NCBI GenBank assembly: GCA_900769795.1
Contig: CAAGHZ010000077.1
Coordinates: 1-15,543 of the forward strand
From: Clostridia bacterium
Lineage (GTDB): Bacteria; Bacillota; Clostridia; Monoglobales; Monoglobaceae
Length of the DNA stretch: 15,543 bases
Direction of reading: 5' to 3'
Shown here: in pieces, positions 8,247 through 13,159 of the stretch
How the letters are laid out: each line of letters opens with the position of its first letter
Position numbering within the stretch: the stretch's first letter is position 1
Notes under the pieces: generated by a model
What the model saw: the letters and a program-made list of their open reading frames with translations, nothing else
Database searches by the model: none
Told to the model about the DNA's origin: nothing
Position numbers and translations under genes: made by a program

Positions 8247-8452
8247 ATACCAAACTCAAGCGAGGAGAATAACGAGAAACTTCCTTTCTCGTTACCGCCT
8301 CCGGCGGAATTAATTGCCCGTGCGAAATTTTCTTCGCACTTGCTCAGAAACGCACATGGGCGAAAAAATCTCTTATCATTCCTTGCCATACGGATAAGAG
8401 AGACTTTTAATTACTATTTATGCCAACGTATGGCGGCGGAATGGAGATTTTT
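8247..8452 (+). promoter_or_regulatory. Structured mtnN leader RNA, candidate riboregulator
   Basis: Between promoter and start codon I see ordered helices. Helix A is AACGAGAAA (8271-8279) with 8285-8293, one more T-A pair outside. Helix B is CCGCC (8295-8299) with GGCGG (8303-8307). In region C, GTGCGAA (8320-8326) pairs with TTCGCAC (8333-8339), while GCCCGTGCG (8316-8324) can instead pair with CGCAC...GGGC (8351-8361). Helix D is TCTCTTATC (8369-8377) with GATAAGAGA (8393-8401). The loop of D contains GCCATACG (8385-8392), the exact complement of CGTATGGC (8427-8434), which lies just before the ribosome binding site GGAG (8443-8446); this permits an H-type pseudoknot. ATTCC (8378-8382) in the same loop complements GGAAT (8438-8442). 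A competing small hairpin GCCA/TGGC (8422-8434) is possible. The layout fits translational control. I recognise no known riboswitch class in it. Confidence 0.5.
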
Positions 8453-9139
8453 ATGATAGGAATTATCGGTGCAATGACAATCGAGGTTGATGGTTTGCGC
8501 AAGCTTATGACAGATACAACTGATACAAAAATTGGCAAGACAACATTCACAAAAGGCATGCTCTGTGGCAAAGACGCCGTAGTTGCAGTCTGTGGCGAGG
8601 GCAAGGTCAATGCCGCCATGTGCGCTCAGGCAATGATTATGGAGTTCCATCCTGATATAATAATAAATTCAGGGGTTGCAGGTGGTCTTAGCAAGAGGCT
8701 CAAAATTACAGACGCCGTTATTGCCGACGCAGTGGTTCAGCACGATATGGATATGTCACCCCTTGGCTACGCGCCGGGACACATCTGTGGCATAGACGGA
8801 ATCCGGATTGAATGTGATACACATGCAAAAAACCTGCTTGCCCAATGCGTAAAAGACTCCAACATAAACTATATTACAGGCGTTATAGCATCGGGAGACC
8901 AATTTATAAACTCAAACGAAAAAAAGCGGTGGCTTATTGACACATTCGACGCCGCAGCCTGCGAAATGGAGGGCGGCGCAATCGGCCACGTATGCAAACT
9001 CAATGACACACCCTTTGCAGTCTTGAGAACAATCTCTGATGGCGGCGATGATAATTCCCATATGTCGTTTCCGGAATTTGCCGCACTTGCAGCAGAGAAT
9101 TCAATAAAGATTATGACTCTATTTACAGAAAAATATTAG
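8453..9139 (+). CDS. mtnN: 5'-methylthioadenosine/S-adenosylhomocysteine nucleosidase
   Basis: The enzyme hydrolyses MTA and SAH to adenine plus the thioribose sugar, recycling products of polyamine synthesis and methylation and removing SAH, an inhibitor of methyltransferases. The 228-residue product has the family's MIGIIGAMTIEVDGL start (proposed catalytic acid E11), the INSGVAGGL block (about 72), ASGDQF (about 146), CEMEGGAIGHV (about 170, ribose-binding Glu) and the RTISDGGDDN block (about 192-201) holding the catalytic Asp. ATG 8453 is chosen because GGAG lies 6 bases upstream and homologues begin at this IGIIGAM motif; ATGs at 8420 and 8441 lack a good ribosome binding site. It has its own promoter and a two-way terminator, so it is monocistronic. 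It lies between the Clp and ribosomal operons. Confidence 0.96.
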   Translation: MIGIIGAMTIEVDGLRKLMTDTTDTKIGKTTFTKGMLCGKDAVVAVCGEGKVNAAMCAQAMIMEFHPDIIINSGVAGGLSKRLKITDAVIADAVVQHDMDMSPLGYAPGHICGIDGIRIECDTHAKNLLAQCVKDSNINYITGVIASGDQFINSNEKKRWLIDTFDAAACEMEGGAIGHVCKLNDTPFAVLRTISDGGDDNSHMSFPEFAALAAENSIKIMTLFTEKY

Positions 9140-9141
9140 AT

Positions 9142-9172
9142 AAAAAAACCCCGACCTTTTGGTCGGGGTTTT
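9142..9172. terminator. Bidirectional intrinsic terminator between mtnN and rplL
   Basis: AAAACCCCGACC (9145-9156) pairs perfectly with GGTCGGGGTTTT (9161-9172) over a TTTT loop. It has an A-tract on the left and a T-tract on the right, so it can end both the mtnN transcript (plus) and the rplL transcript (minus). It physically ends the ribosomal operon before rpoB. Confidence 0.95.
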
Positions 9173-9186
9173 GATGTAATCTAAAC

Positions 9187-9558
9187 TTATTTAAGCTCGA
9201 TTGTAGCGCCAACTTCTTCGAGTTTAGCCTTCATTTCTTCAGCTTCTTCCTTAGCTACACCTTCTTTAAGTGTCTTAGGAGCGCCGTCAACTACAGCTTT
9301 AGCTTCAGCAAGGCCGAGACCTGTGATCTCTCTTACAACCTTGATTACCTTAATCTTCTGGTCACCTGCAGATGCAAGAACAACATCAAAGTCGCTCTTT
9401 TCTTCAGCAGCAGCAGCGCCACCGGCAACTGCACCAGCCATCATTACAGGAGCAGCAGCAGAAACGCCAAACTCCTCTTCCAATGCTTTTACTAAATCAT
9501 TTACTTCGAGTAATGTTAATTCTTTTATTTCGTCAAGAATCTTTGTGATATCAGCCAT
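9187..9558 (-). CDS. rplL: 50S ribosomal protein L7/L12
   Basis: This is the stalk protein that recruits and activates translational GTPases; it binds the C-terminal helix of L10 as dimers. The product has 123 residues. It has an N-terminal dimerisation domain (ADITKILDEIKELTLLEVNDLVKALEEEFGV), an Ala/Gly/Pro-rich hinge (about 34-52) and the C-terminal factor-binding domain with KIKVIKVVREITGLGLAEAKAVVDGAPKTLKEGV. A GGAGG ribosome binding site precedes the ATG. It is the last gene of its operon, 71 bases after rplJ, and ends at a two-way terminator instead of running into rpoB as it usually does. Confidence 0.98.
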   Translation of the reverse strand: MADITKILDEIKELTLLEVNDLVKALEEEFGVSAAAPVMMAGAVAGGAAAAEEKSDFDVVLASAGDQKIKVIKVVREITGLGLAEAKAVVDGAPKTLKEGVAKEEAEEMKAKLEEVGATIELK

Positions 9559-9629
9559 TTTAAAAATCCTCCATTTTTATAAATTTTCTAAAAAGTTTTT
9601 AAATTAAAATTTAAGCAATCAATAATAGA

Positions 9630-10313
9630 TTACTCTTCTGTTGCAGCTTCCTCAGCAGGAGCAGCTTCCTCAGCAGGAGCAGCCTCTTCAGCAGGAGCAG
9701 CTTCTTCAACTGGAGCAGCCTCTTCAGCAGGAGCAGCCTCTTCAACTGGAGTAGCCTCTTCAACCGGAGCAGCCTCTTCAGCAGGAGCAGCTTCCTCAGC
9801 AGCAGCCTTTGCTCCGGGAACAGCTTCTTCGTCAACAATAGCCTGCAATGTACGAGCAAGTGCAGAGATTGGTGACTGCAATGAGCCGAGCATCTTTGAG
9901 ATGAGAACTTCCTTTGATGGGATAGCCGCATAAGTCTTAACCTCATCAAGAGAAATTACCTTACCATCAACAAAGCCGCCCTTAATTTCAAGCGCCTCGT
10001 TATCCTTTGCAAACTCCACAAGGACTTTCGCAGGTGCTACAACGTCTGTATCGCTTGTTGCGATAGCAGTAGGTCCATGAAGAACCTCATCGAGTTCATT
10101 AAGGCCAACTTCATTTGCAGCAAAACGAGTAAGGTTGTTCTTTACAACGGTGTAATTAACACCGGCCTCTCTGAGTTTTACACGAAGAGCAGTATCCTGT
10201 TCAACTGTAAGACCTCTGTAGTCGGCAAGAACACCCGCCTGAGCATTCTGAAATCTTTCCTTAAGTTGTTCAACTATCGCCTTTTTGCTTTCTAATACTT
10301 TCTGACTTGGCAA
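9630..10313 (-). CDS. rplJ: 50S ribosomal protein L10 with a long Ala/Glu/Pro repeat tail
   Basis: L10 anchors the L7/L12 stalk to 23S rRNA and, bound to L7/L12, represses its own mRNA through the upstream leader. The first ~170 residues are an ordinary L10, from PSQKVLESKKAIVEQLKERF through YRGLTVEQDTALR, VKNNLTRFA and LLGSLQSPISALARTLQAIVDE-type blocks. The last ~55 residues are tandem copies of a six-residue unit (PAEEAA, with PVEEAA and PVEEAT variants), making the protein 227 residues long against the usual 165-180. The start codon is TTG at 10313-10311, supported by AGGAGGA 7 bases upstream. The tail lies beyond the region that normally holds the L7/L12-binding helix. Confidence 0.95.
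   Translation of the reverse strand: MPSQKVLESKKAIVEQLKERFQNAQAGVLADYRGLTVEQDTALRVKLREAGVNYTVVKNNLTRFAANEVGLNELDEVLHGPTAIATSDTDVVAPAKVLVEFAKDNEALEIKGGFVDGKVISLDEVKTYAAIPSKEVLISKMLGSLQSPISALARTLQAIVDEEAVPGAKAAAEEAAPAEEAAPVEEATPVEEAAPAEEAAPVEEAAPAEEAAPAEEAAPAEEAATEE
9643..9804 (-). repeat. 18-bp tandem repeat encoding the L10 tail
   Basis: Nine consecutive 18-bp units begin at 9643, 9661, 9679, 9697, 9715, 9733, 9751, 9769 and 9787. Each encodes P(A/V)EEA(A/T). Units differ mainly at silent positions (gcagcttcc versus gcagcctct) and at the A/V position, which points to expansion by slippage or unequal crossing-over followed by drift. The last unit is less perfect. Confidence 0.95.
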
Positions 10314-10327
10314 TGTGATATCCTCCT

Positions 10328-10458
10328 TTCTCTTTTATTCCGCTAGGGAATCACCGAAAAATCGGAAAACCCCGCTTGCCAACAGACAAACGGGGATACA
10401 CGCATAAATGCATTTCTTCCTCGGCAGGATTTATGGCAAAGCCACCTGCTGTCTGCGG
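10328..10458 (-). ncRNA. Ribosomal protein L10 leader with attenuator
   Basis: In the 181-base gap between rplA and rplJ the minus strand carries the conserved L10-leader core. CCGCAGACAGCAGGTG (from 10458) starts it, a TGGC/GCCA hairpin follows, then ATCCTGCCGAGGA (about 10428-10416); GCAGG and CCTGC pair to make the stem. A small GCAT/ATGC hairpin sits at 10402-10411. Downstream lies a terminator-like hairpin (CCCCGTTTG with CAAGCGGGG, 10395-10370) followed by TTTT. The terminator contains TGTCTG (10388-10383), which can instead pair with CAGACA (10455-10450) of the leader start. The two structures are mutually exclusive, as expected for L10-L7/L12-controlled attenuation of rplJL. Confidence 0.88.
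10366..10395 (-). terminator. Attenuator terminator in the L10 leader
   Basis: Nine base pairs, one of them G-U, close an 8-base loop, and TTTT follows on the minus strand. Formation should be favoured when L10-L7/L12 stabilises or reshapes the upstream leader and prevents the CAGACA:TGTCTG pairing. Confidence 0.75.
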
Positions 10459-10494
10459 AACTATATATAATTTGTTTTTTACTTAATTTAATGC

Positions 10495-11187
10495 TTAACC
10501 AAGCTTGTTCTGGTTAACCTTAACACCGGGGCCCATTGTAGATGCAACGGTAACTGATCTTAGATACTGACCCTTAGCAGCCGCCGGCTTAGCCTTAATG
10601 ATTGCACCCATCAAAGCGTCAAAGTTTGCAGAAAGTTTTTCTGCACCAAATGATGCCTTACCGATAGGACAGTGAATGATGTTGCTCTTGTCAAGACGGT
10701 ACTCTATCTTACCTGATTTGATGTCAGCAATAGCTTTTGCAACATCAGGTGTAACTGTACCTGCCTTTGGGTTTGGCATAAGGCCCTTAGGACCAAGTAC
10801 TCTACCGATTCTACCAACAACGCCCATCATATCAGGTGTTGCAACAACAACATCAAAGTCAAACCAGTTTTCGGTCTGAATCTTCTGTGCAAGTTCTTCT
10901 GCACCAACATAATCTGCACCTGCAGCCTTAGCTTCATCAGCCTTGCCTTCACGCGCAAAAACCAAAACACGAACATCTTTACCGGTTCCGTTAGGAAGTA
11001 CAACCGCACCTCTAACCTGCTGGTCAGCGTGTCTTGAGTCAACACCGAGCTTAACGTGGAGTTCAACAGTTTCGTCAAACTTAGCGGTTGCAGTCTTGCA
11101 AACCAACTCCAAAGCTTCAACGGTGTCGTAGAGCTTTCCTTTTTCAAGAAGCTTTACGCTTTCTTGATACTTTTTACCTTTCTTCAA
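10495..11187 (-). CDS. rplA: 50S ribosomal protein L1
   Basis: L1 forms the mobile stalk at the ribosomal E site and is a translational repressor of rplK-rplA in many bacteria. The 230-residue product shows family blocks KFDETVELHVKLGVD (about 37-51), RGAVVLPNGTGK (about 59), MMGVVGRIGRVLGPKGLMPNPKAGTVT (about 120-147) and KSGKIEYRLDKSNIIHCPIGK (about 157-177). The start codon is TTG (11187-11185), with GGAGG 8 bases upstream; no better start gives the expected N-terminus (KKGKKYQES). It lies 73 bases downstream of rplK, and a potential L1-binding hairpin occupies that gap. Confidence 0.97.
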   Translation of the reverse strand: MKKGKKYQESVKLLEKGKLYDTVEALELVCKTATAKFDETVELHVKLGVDSRHADQQVRGAVVLPNGTGKDVRVLVFAREGKADEAKAAGADYVGAEELAQKIQTENWFDFDVVVATPDMMGVVGRIGRVLGPKGLMPNPKAGTVTPDVAKAIADIKSGKIEYRLDKSNIIHCPIGKASFGAEKLSANFDALMGAIIKAKPAAAKGQYLRSVTVASTMGPGVKVNQNKLG

Positions 11188-11204
11188 TTATAAATCCTCC
11201 TATG

Positions 11205-11239
11205 GTGGTTCTGCAGAACGCCAATTGCGCTCCTCCCAC
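11205..11239 (-). promoter_or_regulatory. Putative L1-binding hairpin before rplA
   Basis: On the minus strand GTGGGAG (from 11239) and ACCAC (ending 11205) enclose a stem, GAGCGC with GCGTTC, capped by AATTG. GTGG pairs with CCAC, leaving an asymmetric internal loop of 3 nt (GAG) against 7 nt (TGCAGAA). The hairpin at 11714-11753 before rplK has the same 3/7 layout. It ends 4 bases before the rplA ribosome binding site. L1 autoregulation is known in bacteria; assigning it here is inference. Confidence 0.5.
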
Positions 11240-11260
11240 TATTTTTAAAAACCGCTAAGA

Positions 11261-11686
11261 TTACTCTTCTACGGTAACGCCCATTGAACGAGCTGTGCCT
11301 GCAACCATTGACATAGCAGCCTCAAGTGAAGCAGCATTAAGGTCGGGCATTTTCTGCTCTGCAATTGCCTGTAAATCAGCCTTGCTGAGCTGAGCCACCT
11401 TTGTCTTGTTGGGAACACCGCTGCCGCTCTGAATCTTACAAGCCTTCTTGATAAGAACTGGTGCGGGTGGAGTCTTAGTGATAAAGGTGAAGGAACGATC
11501 CTGATATACGGTAATAACTACCGGGATTACAAGACCTGCATCCTTTTGAGTTTTTTCATTAAACTGCTTTGTAAAGTCCATGATATTAACACCATGCTGA
11601 CCAAGAGCAGGACCAACTGGTGGAGCCGGAGTAGCTTTGCCGGCAGGGATCTGCAGTTTAATATACCCTGTGATTTTCTGTGCCAT
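11261..11686 (-). CDS. rplK: 50S ribosomal protein L11
   Basis: L11 binds the GTPase-associated region of 23S rRNA with the L10 stalk base. The product is 141 residues, the usual length. It has the N-terminal MAQKITGYIKLQIPAGKATPAPPVGPALGQHGVNIMDF block and the C-terminal rRNA-binding domain ending VAGTARSMGVTVEE. ATG 11686 is preferred over an upstream in-frame start at 11704, because GGAGGTG lies 7 bases before it and homologues start MA(K/Q)K. It sits between nusG and rplA in the canonical order. Confidence 0.98.
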   Translation of the reverse strand: MAQKITGYIKLQIPAGKATPAPPVGPALGQHGVNIMDFTKQFNEKTQKDAGLVIPVVITVYQDRSFTFITKTPPAPVLIKKACKIQSGSGVPNKTKVAQLSKADLQAIAEQKMPDLNAASLEAAMSMVAGTARSMGVTVEE

Positions 11687-11713
11687 TTTGATACACCTCC
11701 TCATTTCACAAAC

Positions 11714-11753
11714 GTGGTATTATCGGGGGTTCCTCATGGAGCCTCCCTCCCAC
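11714..11753 (-). promoter_or_regulatory. Putative L1-binding hairpin in the rplK leader
   Basis: On the minus strand GTGG (11753-11750) pairs with CCAC (11717-11714). Inside are an asymmetric loop (GAG opposite GATAATA) and a stem in which GGG...TCC pairs with GGA...CCC across an ATGA loop. The motif GTGGGAG...ACCAC recurs before rplA. A separate perfect hairpin (CCGTCGC/GCGACGG, 11757-11773) lies just upstream in the nusG-rplK gap. An L1 feedback site is the likely meaning, inferred from position and repetition. Confidence 0.5.
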
Positions 11754-11756
11754 AGA

Positions 11757-11773
11757 CCGTCGCATTGCGACGG
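11757..11773 (-). other. Short perfect hairpin in the nusG-rplK gap
   Basis: CCGTCGC and GCGACGG form a 7-bp inverted repeat with a 3-base loop. No T-run follows on either strand, so it is not an intrinsic terminator. It could be a processing or stability element between nusG and rplK. Confidence 0.5.
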
Positions 11774-11813
11774 AATATAAATACGGACTCAGCCGTGTGG
11801 GTAACAAATTAAA

Positions 11814-12338
11814 TTATACCAGAGCTTCTACCTGATTGAACTCAAGTTCTACGTCAGTATCTCTGCCAAACATTGATACCTTCGCGCGAATTTTCTTCTT
11901 GTCCATCTGGATCTCAGTAATAACACCAACAAATCCCTCAAGAGGACCATACTTAACTCTGATATTGTCGCCTTGCGCAAAATCAAGTTCAATTGTCTTG
12001 TGTTCAAGCCCCATGCTCTCTACCTCGGCGTCGGTAAGAGGAACCGGCTTAGATCCGGGGCCAACAAATCCTGTAACACCGCGGCAGTTTCTGACAACGT
12101 ACCAGCTCTCGTCAGTCATAATCATTTTAATCATAACGTAGCCGGGAAATATCTTACGCTCAACGACTTTTTTCTGGTTATCTTTCATTTCGATAACCTC
12201 TTCCATCGGAACTTTTATCTCCTGAATAATTTCAGACATATTTCTATTCTCGACGGTTTTCATTATGTCGGCCATTACTTTGTTTTCATAGCCTGAATAA
12301 GTATGTGCAACATACCATCTTGCGTCTTTTGAAGCCAT
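11814..12338 (-). CDS. nusG: Transcription termination/antitermination factor NusG
   Basis: NusG binds RNA polymerase, modulates pausing and links it to Rho or the ribosome. The 174-residue product has the NGN domain (ARWYVAHTYSGYENKVMADI, then KIFPGYVMIKMIMTDESWYVVRNCRGVTGFVG) and a C-terminal KOW domain (FAQGDNIRVKYGPLEGFVGVITEI...VELEFNQVEALV). It follows secE by 41 bases. The ribosome binding site is unusual: the only purine-rich match (GGGGA at about 12354-12358) is 15 bases from the ATG and can pair with nearby CCC, so translation initiation may be weak or regulated. Confidence 0.97.
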   Translation of the reverse strand: MASKDARWYVAHTYSGYENKVMADIMKTVENRNMSEIIQEIKVPMEEVIEMKDNQKKVVERKIFPGYVMIKMIMTDESWYVVRNCRGVTGFVGPGSKPVPLTDAEVESMGLEHKTIELDFAQGDNIRVKYGPLEGFVGVITEIQMDKKKIRAKVSMFGRDTDVELEFNQVEALV

Positions 12339-12379
12339 AATATTCGGGAAAAATCCCCTTCCCTCCTATAAGTTATCCG

Positions 12380-12583
12380 TTAATAAAACAAAGACATGAG
12401 CCATGTAAACAGCCAGTCAAGTCCACAGATAACAAGACCAACAATCAACACGTATACAATAACGGTAATTGTGTTCTGTCTTATTTTCGCAAAGGTAGGC
12501 CATACTACCTTTTTCATTTCGGCCTTAACTTCTTTAAAATAATTTACCATTCTGGTAAAAAAGTTTGGCTTTGCCTGATCCAT
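12380..12583 (-). CDS. secE: Preprotein translocase subunit SecE
   Basis: SecE is the small essential subunit that clamps SecY in the membrane translocon. The 67-residue product has the conserved amphipathic stretch NYFKEVKAEMKKVVWPTFAKIRQNT followed by one transmembrane helix (VIVYVLIVGLVICGLDWLFTWLMSLF), the single-span form typical outside the enterobacteria. ATG 12583 is chosen: GAGGAG lies 9 bases upstream, while the in-frame GTG at 12592 directly abuts that ribosome binding site. It sits between rpmG and nusG as usual. Confidence 0.96.
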   Translation of the reverse strand: MDQAKPNFFTRMVNYFKEVKAEMKKVVWPTFAKIRQNTITVIVYVLIVGLVICGLDWLFTWLMSLFY

Positions 12584-12601
12584 AGTTTTCACTCCTCAAC
12601 C

Positions 12602-12751
12602 CTATTTGGTTTCCTTATGCAAGGTGTGCTTTTTGCAAAAACGGCAGTACTTGTTCATTTCAAGTCTGTCGGGGCAATTCTGCTTATTCTTGGTTGTATC
12701 GTAATTTCTCTGCTTGCACTCTGTGCACGCCAATGTAATTTTGGTTTGCAT
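12602..12751 (-). CDS. rpmG: 50S ribosomal protein L33
   Basis: This short gene of 49 residues starts MQTKITLACTECKQRNYDTT and ends KKHTLHKETK. Two CxxC pairs (CTEC at about 9-12 and CRFC at about 36-39) are intact, so this is the zinc-binding (C+) form of L33. GAGGTG lies 7 bases before the ATG. It is the first gene of the rpmG-secE-nusG-rplKAJL cluster and precedes secE by 18 bases. No other rpmG copy is in the window. Confidence 0.96.
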   Translation of the reverse strand: MQTKITLACTECKQRNYDTTKNKQNCPDRLEMNKYCRFCKKHTLHKETK

Positions 12752-12777
12752 TTGTTTCACCTCATTGTTATCAATTT

Positions 12778-12823
12778 CAAAAGCAAGGCTTTTGTCAACA
12801 CAAATAAACCCTCTTCGCAGAGG
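12778..12823 (-). other. Two hairpins in the rpmG 5' leader
   Basis: Close to the predicted transcript start the minus strand reads CCTCT-GCGA-AGAGG (12823-12810), a five-pair stem closed by a GNRA tetraloop. A perfect 7-bp hairpin, CAAAAGC/GCTTTTG (12794-12778), follows. A tight 5'-terminal hairpin often protects mRNA from decay; that role is inferred here. Neither hairpin has a terminator T-run. Confidence 0.5.
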
Positions 12824-12831
12824 TACAATCT

Positions 12832-12860
12832 ATAATATCACAGAATTCGGGGCTTGTCAA
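12832..12860 (-). promoter_or_regulatory. Promoter of the rpmG-secE-nusG-rplKAJL cluster
   Basis: On the minus strand TTGACA (12860-12855) and TATTAT (12837-12832) have a 17-base spacer, and a T(G)TGA sequence lies just before the -10. Transcription would start near 12825 and run through the ribosomal cluster. A second TTGACA at 12798-12793 has no matching -10 box. Confidence 0.88.
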
Positions 12861-12997
12861 GAAAAATTTTAATTTTTTTCAAAAAGAATAAGCACCCATA
12901 TATTTTACTTTTTGTATATATTATAATGTAGAAACCCAAATTTTTCAACCCCATATTATTTGGGATTTAATTTTTATAATTTTTTTTGAAAAAACGC

Positions 12998-13026
12998 TTG
13001 ACAAACGCCTCTTACCATAGTATAAT
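12998..13026 (+). promoter_or_regulatory. Perfect consensus promoter of tRNA-Lys
   Basis: TTGACA (12998-13003) and TATAAT (13021-13026) are separated by 17 bases. The start site near 13033 lies about 12 bases before the mature tRNA end. The rest of the 12861-12997 stretch is very AT-rich, with no gene I can support. Confidence 0.93.
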
Positions 13027-13044
13027 GTCACTTGTGTTTGAAAT

Positions 13045-13121
13045 GCACCTTTAGCTCAGCTGGCTAGAGCACCTGACTCTTAATCAGGGTGTCCGGGGTT
13101 CGAATCCCCGAAGGTGTACCA
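13045..13121 (+). tRNA. tRNA-Lys (anticodon CTT)
   Basis: A full cloverleaf is visible. The acceptor stem is GCACCTT/AAGGTGT (first pair G-U), the D arm includes AGCTCAGCTGGCTAGAGC, the anticodon stem is CCTGA/TCAGG with loop CTCTTAA (anticodon CTT), and the T arm is CCGGGGTTCGAATCCCCG. The discriminator is A and the CCA end is encoded (13119-13121). It reads AAG. It is a single-gene transcript with its own promoter and terminator. Confidence 0.97.
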
Positions 13122-13124
13122 CCA

Positions 13125-13159
13125 AAAGACAGACTTCAAAATGAAGCCTGTCTTTTTTT
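13125..13159. terminator. Terminator after tRNA-Lys, probably bidirectional
   Basis: AAAGACAG-a-CTTC (13125-13137) pairs with GAAG-c-CTGTCTTT (13143-13155) with one mismatch and is followed by a run of seven T. The reverse strand also ends in TTTT, so it may terminate the convergent peptidase gene as well, whose stop codon overlaps the T-run. Confidence 0.9.

Noticed and set aside
8420..8452. Upstream in-frame ATGs for mtnN at 8420 and 8441
   Set aside because: No ribosome binding site precedes them, the family N-terminus starts at MIGIIGAM, and the stretch lies in the structured leader.
8247..8452. Known riboswitch or T-box assignment for the mtnN leader
   Set aside because: I could not find the conserved cores of SAM, SAH, purine, cobalamin, TPP or c-di-AMP riboswitches, nor a T-box sequence.
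9643..9804. The 18-bp tandem repeats as a CRISPR array
   Set aside because: There are no spacers; the repeats are contiguous, in frame and coding. No CRISPR-like array is seen elsewhere in the window.
9611..9949. Long minus-strand reading frame rich in Leu/Lys/Arg overlapping rplJ
   Set aside because: It is an out-of-frame shadow of the 18-bp tandem repeat in rplJ; repeats in multiples of three keep all frames open.
12590..12592. GTG start for secE
   Set aside because: It directly abuts the GAGGAG ribosome binding site; the ATG nine bases later has proper spacing.
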